A DNA stretch of 29,499 nt from Candidatus Sumerlaeota bacterium (GTDB lineage Bacteria > Sumerlaeota > Sumerlaeia > JAFGJS01): assembly GCA_016928995.1 (NCBI GenBank), contig JAFGJS010000148.1, positions 1 through 29,499 on the forward strand, in the 5' to 3' direction. The position numbers and the translations under genes are program-made. Of the stretch, positions 23,293 to 29,499 are shown in pieces (the stretch's first letter is position 1; each line of letters opens with the position of its first letter). Below the pieces are notes generated by a model, which was not told where the DNA came from, searched no databases, and saw only the letters and a program-made list of their open reading frames with translations.

Positions 23293-23369
23293 TGGCGCCC
23301 CCGGCAGGACTCGAACCTGCTACCTCAGGATTAGGAATCCTGCGCTCTATCCACATGAGCTACGAGGGC
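23293..23369 (-). tRNA. tRNA-Arg (anticodon CCU)
   Basis: 77 nt including an encoded 3' CCA. Acceptor stem GCCCTCG/CGGGGGC (one U-G pair), D arm TAGCTCATGTGGATAGAGC, anticodon stem CAGGA/TCCTG with loop TTCCTAA giving anticodon CCU (reads AGG), and T arm GCAGG-TTCGAGT-CCTGC. Discriminator base G. All arms fold by eye. It reads the rare Arg codon AGG; no integrase or attachment-site duplication is seen beside it. Confidence 0.96.
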
Positions 23370-23525
23370 TTGCGATGTGAATTGATCCGTGTTGCGCCAT
23401 AAAATCAGGATCAGGAAGGATTATTTAATGGAGTCTAAACGTATGATGCGACGCTCCAGCGGTCAAGCAGTTTGTTGCGCCAGGCGGTCCTTGAACGGGA
23501 GATTTCTATAGCACATTCAAGCTCA

Positions 23526-23645
23526 ATCAAAATCGGGATCGCTATCGCTATTCGTTGGTTAATGCGTTCTTTTCATTTCATCGCTGGCCATCTCGATCAC
23601 GATCCCGATTTCGATCCCGAAAACGATATTGAAAGCGATTATGAT
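23526..23645. repeat. Inverted GATC-type hexamer arrays (repeat-boxed element without cargo)
   Basis: Left arm 23526-23553 (TCAAAATCGGGATCGCTATC and on), right arm 23590-23645 (GATCACGATCCCGATTTCGA and on), about 6-bp period and inverted relative to each other (AAATCGGGATCG versus CGATCCCGATTT). Translated in one frame they give an Asp-rich peptide (23472-23729) that is a by-product of the repeat, not a gene. The remainder of 23370-23807 shows only the hemE ribosome site. Confidence 0.65.
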
Positions 23646-23807
23646 ATGGCAATCTTGACTTTTGAAAAGTTACGAATGCTTGGGGCGCATGCCGACGTAT
23701 CCGTTTGTTTTGTATTTCAGGCTTGTTAATCCGCATGAAAAGAGGCATTTTCTCTGGGCTTGCATTAATTCGGCAGCGTGGTGATCGGGCCGGAGGAGTT
23801 TTTTTTC

Positions 23808-24836
23808 ATGCTGACAAAACGGGAACGTTATCTGCGCACGGTGCGCGGCGAGGAGACTGATCGTCCGCCGGTCTGGATCATGCGTCAGGCCGGGCGCTAT
23901 ATGCCGGAGTACATGGAACTGCGCAAGCGGCATGAGTTCCGCGAGCTGTGCCTGATCCCCGAGGCGAGCGTGGCGGCGTCGCTGCTGCCGTTGCGGTTGC
24001 TCGACATCGACATCCTGATCATCTTTAACGACATCATGATCCCGCTGGAGGAAATGGGGCTGCCGGTCACATTTCCGCAGGGCGGACCGCGGATCGCGCA
24101 GCCGTTGCGCACCGAGGCGGATTTGAGCCGCTTCCATGCGGCGGATTTTGATGATCCGCCGGTCTGCCGGTCGTTGCGCAGGCTCAAGGAGCAGGCCGGG
24201 CCGGACGTGCCGGCGCTGGGATTCGCCGGAGCGCCGTTCACGCTGGCCTGCTACGCCGTGGAAGGCGCGATGAGCAAGAACAAGCATGTGATCATGGAAA
24301 TGGTTTATCGCGAGCCGGAGCTGCTGGAGCGATTTCTGGAGCGCATCGCGGACACGGCGGCGAATTACCTGATTGCGCAGATCAAACAGGGGCATGCGGA
24401 TGGCGTGCAGTTGTTCGAGTCGTGGGCCGGATTGCTCGCTCCGACACAGGACTACGAGCGCTTCGCCGCGAAATATCAGCGCATGGTGATCGGGAAGGTG
24501 AAGGCCGCGTGTCCCGATACGCCGGTCCATCTTTTCGCCAAGGGCTCGTGCGGTTTGATCGAGGCGATGGACGCCTCGGGCGCGGACGTGCTGAGCGTGG
24601 ACTGGAGCCTTTCGCTGGCGGATGCGCGGCGGCGCACGGGAAAGTGTTTGCAGGGCAATCTTGATCCTGTGGCGATGCATGTGCCGGAGGCTGTGCCGCG
24701 GCTTGTTAGCCGCATGCTGGAGGATTTCGATTGGCGCCGGAGATGGATCGCAAATCTGGGTCATGGCATCCTGCCCCAGGCGCAGGTGGAAGGCGCGCGC
24801 GCCTTTGTGCAGGCGATCCAGGCGTTGGGGCGATAA
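23808..24836 (+). CDS. hemE: Uroporphyrinogen decarboxylase
   Basis: Cytosolic enzyme removing four carboxyl groups from uroporphyrinogen III to give coproporphyrinogen III. 342 aa, standard length. Motifs: PVWIMRQAGRYMPEY (residues 21-35) for tetrapyrrole carboxylates, catalytic Asp75 in IIFNDIMIPL, where FSDIL is more usual, GFAGAPFTLACY (about 138-149), LFESWAGLL, HLFAKGS, QGNLDP and NLGHGILPQ near the C-terminus. Start ATG 23808 with GGAGGAG nine bases upstream, clearly better than the in-frame GTG-type start at 23778. The next gene on the strand is hemN, the following step but one in the anaerobic pathway, separated by 470 bp of dispersed repeats. Confidence 0.97.
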   Translation: MLTKRERYLRTVRGEETDRPPVWIMRQAGRYMPEYMELRKRHEFRELCLIPEASVAASLLPLRLLDIDILIIFNDIMIPLEEMGLPVTFPQGGPRIAQPLRTEADLSRFHAADFDDPPVCRSLRRLKEQAGPDVPALGFAGAPFTLACYAVEGAMSKNKHVIMEMVYREPELLERFLERIADTAANYLIAQIKQGHADGVQLFESWAGLLAPTQDYERFAAKYQRMVIGKVKAACPDTPVHLFAKGSCGLIEAMDASGADVLSVDWSLSLADARRRTGKCLQGNLDPVAMHVPEAVPRLVSRMLEDFDWRRRWIANLGHGILPQAQVEGARAFVQAIQALGR

Positions 24837-24857
24837 TCAGGACGTTCGGCGTTATAC

Positions 24858-25012
24858 GGCTGTCATGATTTTTGCGGGGCAAAAATCCCGCCAGCCTGGA
24901 TTGTTTGGGCGCATACCCAGGGCGGCGCTCACGGCCTTCGGCCTACGCTCTGCCCTGGGCTGCGATCTCCAGCGCTTTCAGCGCTGATAAGGAGCCATGA
25001 TAAAAAGAGATT
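24858..25012 (+). repeat. Family A dispersed repeat, copy 2
   Basis: 155 bp, co-linear with 2881-3034 and differing mainly by scattered substitutions. The first hairpin keeps its 9-bp arms (GATTTTTGC/GCAAAAATC) while the loop is GGG instead of CCC, as if the hairpin had been flipped. The CCCAGGGC/GCCCTGGG stem and AGCGCTTTCAGCGCT are conserved. It lies in the hemE-hemN gap. Confidence 0.9.
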
Positions 25013-25196
25013 TGAATTTGCAATCCCACTCAGGGTGGAACTTACGGCTGTTGTGGGGTTCATGGCCGCTTCGCGCAGAATGAAACCGACAACCGCATTG
25101 CGAAACGCTCCGCTGGAGCCTTTCGCTGCTCTGGCTTGGGCTGGATTACGTAGCGCTTTCAGCGCTGATAAGGAGCCATGATAAAAGAGATTTGAG
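25013..25196 (+). repeat. Family B dispersed repeat, plus-strand copy
   Basis: Continues directly from family A. 25013-25135 matches the reverse complement of 29236-29360 (shared words TTACGGCTGTTGTGG, CGACAACCGC and GCGAAACGCTCCGC). 25152-25196 repeats the tail of family A (AGCGCTTTCAGCGCTGATAA, then GGAGCCATGAT and AAAGAGATTTGA). The hemE-hemN gap is thus made almost entirely of repeats; 25197-25309 shows nothing but a weak hemN leader. Confidence 0.85.
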
Positions 25197-25309
25197 AATT
25201 CGAAGATGAGCTATGATTCGCCTAACATCCGGATGGCAAGACGGTTCGTCTTGCGCGTAGCGCTTTTCTGCGATAGAGTGGCTCTTTGCCTTGAGCGGAG
25301 TGAATCAAT

Positions 25310-26704
25310 ATGACGGCGTCATTACATGCGCTGGGCATCACCGCCGAAAAAATCCGGGAGTATGACCGGCGGATTCCGCGCTATACGAGCTATCCGGCGG
25401 CGCCGGTATGGACCGAAGCGTTCGGCGCGGAGGAGTGGCAGGCGCATCTGCGCGCGACGGGCGAAAATGTGCGCAGGCTCGCACTGTATGTGCATGTGCC
25501 GTTTTGCGGGAAGCGCTGTCTGTTTTGCGGCTGCAACGTGATCGTGACGCCGAAGCGCGAAACAGCGGAAGCCTACCTCGATACGCTGGAGCGGGAACTG
25601 GCCTTGCTGCGACAGCGCTATACGGGCGACGCGCAGGTCGCGCAGCTGCACTTCGGCGGCGGCACGCCGAATTACCTCGAGCTCGAGCAGCTGGCCCGCG
25701 TGCTGGGCATGTTGCGCGGCCGGTTTGAATTCGAGCGCGAGGCGGAGATCAGCATCGAGGCAGATCCGCGCATCGCCACGCCAGAGATCATCCGTGGATA
25801 CTACGAGGACTGCGGATTCAATCGCATTTCCTTTGGCGTGCAGGATTTCAACGTCAAAACGCAAGAAGCCATCGGCCGCGGACAAACGCGCGACATCACT
25901 TTCCGCAATGTGCAGGCGGCGCGCGAGGCGGGCTTCCAGAGCGTCAACATCGACCTGATCTACGGCCTGCCGCTGCAGACCGAAGCGACGTGGCGCAAGA
26001 CCATCGATGAGATTCTGCAGCTGCGTCCGGATCGCATCGCGCTGTATAACTTCGCGTACCTGCCGGAGCGGATGCGGCATCAACAGCGGCTGGACGCGGC
26101 GCAACTCCCCGCGCCGGAAACGAAACTGAGCATGTTCATCGAGTCGCACGACCGGTTGATCGCCAACGGCTGGTCGTTCATCGGGATGGATCATTACGCC
26201 TTGCGCGAGGATGCATTGACCCGGGCGCAGCGCGAGGGGAGTCTGCGGCGGAACTTCATGGGCTACACGACGCTGCGCGGGATGGACATGCTGGCGCTGG
26301 GAGTGTCGTCGATCAGCGACTTTCAGGGCGCCTATGCGCAAAATACGAAGAAACTCAGCGTGCAGCGTAAAATGATCGAAGCCGGACTGCTGCCTGTCGA
26401 ACGAGGCCTGAAACTGTCCGACGAGGATTTATTCCGGCGCTATGTGATCGAAGAGGTGATGTGCAATGGTCTGTTGCGATTCGAAGCGGACGCCGGCGTG
26501 CCCGGACGCCATCCGGGGGATTTGGTGGTGGCGGAGCGCGAGCGGCTGGCGCCGTTGGAGCAGGATGGCCTGATCGAGCTGCATCCCGGCCGGCTTGTGG
26601 TGACGGAAAAGGGGCGCATTTTTTTGCGCAACATCGCGGTCGTGTTCGACGCTTACTTGCGCCCCGGCATGGATAAAAAGCCAGTCTTCAGCCGGGCGGT
26701 GTGA
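25310..26704 (+). CDS. hemN: Oxygen-independent coproporphyrinogen III dehydrogenase (radical SAM)
   Basis: Radical-SAM enzyme converting coproporphyrinogen III to protoporphyrinogen IX without oxygen. 464 aa, full length. The 4Fe-4S cluster motif is Cys66-x3-Cys70-x2-Cys73, followed by Cys75, in YVHVPFCGKRCLFCGCN. PRYTSYPAAPVW at 23-34 is the HemN-specific N-terminal region that separates true HemN from HemW. FGGGTPNYL, ISFGVQDFN and NIDLIYGLPLQT follow in order, with the C-terminal domain ending VFSRAV, close to the usual FSK-V end. Start ATG 25310 lacks a strong Shine-Dalgarno (TTGAGCGGAGTG nearby). With hemE it indicates anaerobic-capable heme synthesis. Confidence 0.97.
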   Translation: MTASLHALGITAEKIREYDRRIPRYTSYPAAPVWTEAFGAEEWQAHLRATGENVRRLALYVHVPFCGKRCLFCGCNVIVTPKRETAEAYLDTLERELALLRQRYTGDAQVAQLHFGGGTPNYLELEQLARVLGMLRGRFEFEREAEISIEADPRIATPEIIRGYYEDCGFNRISFGVQDFNVKTQEAIGRGQTRDITFRNVQAAREAGFQSVNIDLIYGLPLQTEATWRKTIDEILQLRPDRIALYNFAYLPERMRHQQRLDAAQLPAPETKLSMFIESHDRLIANGWSFIGMDHYALREDALTRAQREGSLRRNFMGYTTLRGMDMLALGVSSISDFQGAYAQNTKKLSVQRKMIEAGLLPVERGLKLSDEDLFRRYVIEEVMCNGLLRFEADAGVPGRHPGDLVVAERERLAPLEQDGLIELHPGRLVVTEKGRIFLRNIAVVFDAYLRPGMDKKPVFSRAV

Positions 26705-26718
26705 ACGGATTTTTTTTT

Positions 26719-26930
26719 AACGCTAAGACGCAAAGAACCGATTTTGCGAAGGGAAAGCGATGACCACAACGGCGCGTCGGAACAACGAAATGCGTTTGAT
26801 CGTTCTTGTGTAATGTCATTACTTTGCAGTGTTGCAGGAAAGACATGAATTAGGATGGGACGGGATTTTTGGCGATGAAAATCCGCATTTATCCTTTGTG
26901 TTCTTAGCGCCTTAGCGCCTTTGCGTTATT
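26719..26930. repeat. Inverted short-period arrays, element without cargo
   Basis: Left arm 26719-26740 (AACGCTAAGACGCAAAGAAC), right arm 26894-26930 (TTTGTGTTCTTAGCGCCTTA and on), inverted to each other with an 8-9 bp period. About 150 bp between them contain no gene. The right arm ends exactly at the stop codon of the gene at 26931-27587. The same AACGCAAAGACGC-type words are at 29101-29130. Confidence 0.75.
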
Positions 26931-27587
26931 TTATTCGTTGTTTTCGCGGAGTTCGTCGATCGTCGGCAGGGGCTGTTTTTTTTCGCCGGTTTTCGCGCCC
27001 ACCATTTCTGTTGTGGTCGCTCCGACTTTCATGCCTTTCAGCAGGTTGAGAAATCTGGGATCCTGGGCTACTTTATCCGAAGTAAAGTTACTCAGATCAA
27101 AGCGCAAGACGTTGTTGCCGCTGGATGATTTGCGCTCGGAAAAATGTTTGTCCAGTTTTTCTTTTTCAGGATCGGGCTGCGCGCTTTGATCGACGGTTTT
27201 CGCGCCTGGCCCGCTGGCGGGATCGTAAGCCGGCTTGATGTTGGAATCGCTGGATGCTCCGCCGGAGCGATAAGCGGCCATGGGATCGATGACTCGATCT
27301 CCCAACTTCGTGGGATCGGGAATCGAGCCGATGTCCTTGCGTGGATCGGCGTTGCTTTTCTGAGCCTCGCTGCGGATGTCCGGCCTTTTCTTCGCAACCT
27401 CCCGGCTTTCCTCTCTTAATTTGTTGCATCGGATATTGCGCCCTTGCTGGGGAGGCGTGTAGGCCTTTTCATCATAGATGATTTGATCCAAGATTCCATC
27501 CTCGTTGTCTCCTTCCGCGGCGAGCGCGGAGGACGAGATGATGGCGGCTAAGCCGGCCAGGCATATTGTCATCAAGATGGCTCTCAT
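26931..27587 (-). CDS. Small secreted protein of unknown function
   Basis: 218 aa from ATG 27587; an upstream open stretch to 27656 is probably not translated. Signal peptide MRAILMTICLAGLAAIISSS with cleavage near ALAAEG. The mature part is hydrophilic, rich in Asp, Lys, Pro and Ser, and probably largely disordered, with an LREESREVAKKRP helix and a more ordered C-terminal third (NNVLRFDLSNFTSDKVAQ and FLNLLKGMKVG). No family recognised and no enzyme motifs. Stand-alone gene; its stop codon adjoins a repeat array. Confidence 0.65.
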   Translation of the reverse strand: MRAILMTICLAGLAAIISSSALAAEGDNEDGILDQIIYDEKAYTPPQQGRNIRCNKLREESREVAKKRPDIRSEAQKSNADPRKDIGSIPDPTKLGDRVIDPMAAYRSGGASSDSNIKPAYDPASGPGAKTVDQSAQPDPEKEKLDKHFSERKSSSGNNVLRFDLSNFTSDKVAQDPRFLNLLKGMKVGATTTEMVGAKTGEKKQPLPTIDELRENNE

Positions 27588-27947
27588 CGTCCGGTTTTCC
27601 CTTTGCTGGATTCTATTAGTAAGCAATAGCCTATCACGCGGATTCCGGCGAGACAAGCTTTTTCACCGTCCTGCGTTATACATGCGGAGCGTGGAATCTG
27701 TTTGAGCAATTGACTAAACAAACTGGCGGCCTTTAACATTGTGCGGACTCCCTTCAGTTGGTGTGACAGATTTCAGTTTGGCGACGAAATCATGCCACAT
27801 GGCTCCAAGGGAGTCGCTTTTCAAATTCGTGTTTTGGACAAGAATGATATAGTTCATAAAACCAGTTCTTCGTGCCTTCGTGTCTTTGTGGTGAATTTTT
27901 TGAGGTTGCCTCTGCTCTCCAGAATGCCGCTGTAAAACGAAAGGTTG
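27588..27947. other. Gene-free stretch with an inverted repeat and a CTTCGTGTC-type array
   Basis: GACTCCCTT (27746-27754) and AAGGGAGTC (27807-27815) form a 9-bp inverted repeat around 52 bases. At 27866-27896 lies a degenerate array (TCTTCGTGCCTTCGTGTCTT and on), a type I recall as widespread in environmental bacteria; a left partner was not found. No gene supported. Confidence 0.5.
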
Positions 27948-28826
27948 CTATATTTTTCTGGAGCTCTGCTTTTCCACCATGAACTGAAAGCAGCGCCAAC
28001 CATAAAGCTGCCACTTGCTGAGCGTGGAAGGACGCCCCGTGTCGAGATGATGCTGCACCGCGCGCAGCCAGCGCCGTGTCTTGCGCGGAAGCCGCACCCC
28101 CTCGTTGACCACAAGCCCGGTGACCCGCTGCTGCTGGTGACGCCGCAGCACGCTCAACTTGCCCGGATGAATCCGATAGCCATATTTGCGTGAAAGCAAT
28201 TTGCGCGCCTTGACGATCAACGATCCGATGCGATCCGGATCATCGACGCGAAAGGAAAACGTCATGTCATCCGCATAGCGGGTGTACGTCGCGCCATGCT
28301 CATCCGCCAGCTTGCTCAGCAGCGCGTCCATGCCGCAATTGATCCGGTTGCTGATCGCCGGACTCGTCGGCGCGCCCTGCGGCAGACCGTCGTGATAAGT
28401 GCAAAGTTTCGTCAGCAACTCCGCTGCCCGGCGATTCCAGCCAATTTGCCGGAACCACCTGCGAACCCGCCGTTCGGATGTGGAAGGAAAGAAATTCTTC
28501 ACATCGAGCTTCACCACGACCTGCTTGCCGGCATGCGGAGCCGCGTTGCGCACGATGCCGCCGCCCGGCTCGAAACCCGTCGCCGCCAAATGGACCTTCA
28601 GCCTGCGCAGCAACCGCTGATTGATCCGCCGCTGCATGGCCTTGAGCTCCTTCGACGGCGCGCAGATCAGCCGGTTGCCGCCGCCGCGCTTGCGAATGTC
28701 AAACTCACGGTAATGAATCTTCACGGCGGATAGTTGCTGGCGGGTCACGCCAAGACGGCGAGCCAATTCTTCCAGATTGTGCCCCTGGCCGTCAAACAAA
28801 CCCAGAATGCTGTCAAGCAGCCCCAT
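27948..28826 (-). CDS. Retron reverse transcriptase
   Basis: 292 aa RNA-directed DNA polymerase of retron type, which copies the msr-msd RNA into multicopy single-stranded DNA. Retron hallmarks are both present: NAxxH (NAAPH, residues 94-98) and VTG (235-237). Polymerase motifs: VVVKLDVKNFFPS with Asp108, GLPQGAPTSPAISN (147-160), and YADD at 184-187 supplying the metal-binding Asps. The first 33 residues include an NLEELARRLGVTRQQLSAV helix-turn-helix-like start, found in front of many retron RTs. Start ATG 28826; the frame stays open upstream to 28973 but that part overlaps the predicted RNA. No fused or adjacent effector is visible: the neighbours are a secreted protein and repeats. Retrons with effectors act in anti-phage defence. 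Confidence 0.93.
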   Translation of the reverse strand: MGLLDSILGLFDGQGHNLEELARRLGVTRQQLSAVKIHYREFDIRKRGGGNRLICAPSKELKAMQRRINQRLLRRLKVHLAATGFEPGGGIVRNAAPHAGKQVVVKLDVKNFFPSTSERRVRRWFRQIGWNRRAAELLTKLCTYHDGLPQGAPTSPAISNRINCGMDALLSKLADEHGATYTRYADDMTFSFRVDDPDRIGSLIVKARKLLSRKYGYRIHPGKLSVLRRHQQQRVTGLVVNEGVRLPRKTRRWLRAVQHHLDTGRPSTLSKWQLYGWRCFQFMVEKQSSRKI

Positions 28827-28883
28827 CGCGAATTCCCGTGAAAATAATACAGCGGCCGCCCCATGCGCGGAGCAGCCGCCGTT

Positions 28884-29001
28884 CCGTTCTGCACGGACTG
28901 TCTCGCAATGTAATTGCGTGACAGTCCCAGCTCTTTTCTGCAGGCTCATCAAGCCCGGATGGCGAAACGCCATCCTGCGCGTATTAGGCGCCCCAGAACG
29001 G
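28884..29001 (-). ncRNA. Candidate retron msr-msd RNA
   Basis: Located upstream of the RT on its strand, ending 57 bp before the ATG, as in known retrons. Its ends are complementary: CCGTTCTG at the 5' side (plus coordinates 28994-29001) pairs with CAGAACGG at the 3' side (28884-28891), matching the a1/a2 pair. Inside are an 8-bp hairpin GGATGGCG-TTT-CGCCATCC (28957-28975, msr-like) and a long hairpin with arms GGACTGTC+CGCAAT / ATTGCG+GACAGTCC and one mismatch (28895-28927, msd-like). The branching G cannot be assigned with certainty; G residues follow a1 directly. The msd hairpin is short compared with most. Confidence 0.7.
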
Positions 29002-29100
29002 CTCTATTACTATGCCGCCAATCGGGCTGACGTGTCAATCTTTTCAAACAATCTAAAGCCAAAATAGACGCACATCTCTTAAGGGAACCTTATAAAATTT

Positions 29101-29191
29101 AACGCAAAGACGCAGAGACGCAAAGAACCGAATCTGTATCTACTTAAAATACAATGATTGAAATCTTTGTGTACTCTGTACCTCCGTGAGA
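29101..29191. repeat. Short inverted-array element without cargo (about 90 bp)
   Basis: Left arm 29101-29130 (AACGCAAAGACGCAGAGACG and on), right arm 29164-29191 (TCTTTGTGTACTCTGTACCT and on), inverted to each other, with 33 bp of AT-rich sequence between. It is the smallest member of this class in the window. 28827-28883 and 29002-29100 show nothing else but AT-rich leader sequence. Confidence 0.65.
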
Positions 29192-29235
29192 AAAATCTTT
29201 TTTAGAAGGTGACTTATGCATCTATGTCACATAAT

Positions 29236-29430
29236 CCAAAGGTCAGAGCAGCGAAAGGCACCTGCGGAGCGTTTCGCAACGCGGTTGTCGGTTTGGTTCT
29301 CCGCAGCGACTATGAACACCACAACAGCCGTGAGCTTCACTCTGAGTGAAATGACAAATTCAAATCTCTTTAAATCATGGCTCCTTATCAGCGCTGAAGG
29401 CGCTATGTATCACAGCATAGCGCGGCGTAG
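29236..29430 (-). repeat. Family B dispersed repeat, minus-strand copy
   Basis: Reverse complement matches 24955-25135: CAGCGCTGATAAGGAGCCAT, then AAAGAGATTTGAATTTG, GGCTGTTGTGG and CGACAACCGCGTTGCG. The first arm of the AGCGCT hairpin is altered to AGCGCC, and a different stem, ATGCTGTGATACAT, stands outside it. The open frame at 29216-29479 is a by-product. The window ends 69 bp after it without further features. Confidence 0.85.
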
Positions 29431-29499
29431 CCGCAACCAAAAGGAATTTATCTGGAAATGGTGTCACTCCATGAAATAAAAATGTTATCGGCCAGACAA

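Noticed and set aside
23293-23369. tRNA-Arg as an integration site for a mobile element
   Set aside because: No integrase gene and no direct repeat of the tRNA 3' end found in the window.
23472-23729. 85-codon Asp-rich open frame
   Set aside because: Its distinctive part is just the translated GATCCC-type repeat; no ribosome site and no known protein.
29216-29479. 87-codon plus-strand frame at the right end
   Set aside because: Lies entirely across the family B repeat, whose other copy has no matching frame.

Overview
The window looks like chromosomal DNA of a Gram-negative, GC-rich bacterium. Evidence for an outer membrane is a TolC-type channel, a Wzm-type polysaccharide export permease and several proteins with Sec signal peptides. 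The densely sprinkled, highly structured non-coding repeats and the poor resemblance of many proteins to model organisms suggest the PVC superphylum (Lentisphaerota, Verrucomicrobiota, Planctomycetota) or a neighbouring candidate phylum. This is inference; there is no rRNA gene, and the only RNA genes seen are one tRNA-Arg(CCU) and a candidate retron RNA.

Layout. 1-2.7 kb: a 2-keto-3-deoxygluconate kinase-like PfkB sugar kinase and an SDR dehydrogenase, both on the minus strand, separated by a low-GC gene boxed in by inverted G-quadruplex-like repeats. 3.1-4.2 kb: signal peptidase I with an FG-GAP/VCBS-like insertion. 4.5-7.1 kb: a polysaccharide ABC permease and a family 2 glycosyltransferase, with a second repeat-boxed gene (DUF6882-like) between them. 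7.7-10.2 kb: a gene of unknown function and a tightly overlapping polyamine operon speD-speE-speD' on the minus strand. 10.5-11.7 kb: a leuB-type dehydrogenase. 11.7-16.0 kb (minus): an envelope cluster (TolC-like channel, FlgT/LPP20-like secreted protein, secreted coiled-coil protein). 16.4-17.9 kb: a NhaD-type Na+/H+ antiporter. 18.2-21.1 kb (plus): two tandem paralogous small membrane proteins, a multi-pass membrane protein and a SprT-like metalloprotease. 21.2-23.1 kb (minus): two paralogous IclR regulators with a candidate shared operator. 23.3 kb: tRNA-Arg. 23.8-26.7 kb: hemE and hemN (heme synthesis). 26.9-27.6 kb: a small secreted protein. 27.9-29.0 kb: a retron reverse transcriptase with a good candidate msr-msd RNA upstream and no visible effector gene.

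The most unusual features are: (1) a recurring class of loci with inverted, short-period (about 6-12 bp) repeat arrays bounding either a small low-GC gene or nothing; (2) the compact retron; (3) a second SpeD that keeps the Ser/His/Cys spacing of AdoMet decarboxylase but has Thr instead of Glu before the pyruvoyl serine, in a polyamine operon; (4) the signal peptidase insertion; (5) paired GGAG-hairpins of REPIN type; and (6) 155-bp three-hairpin dispersed repeats.
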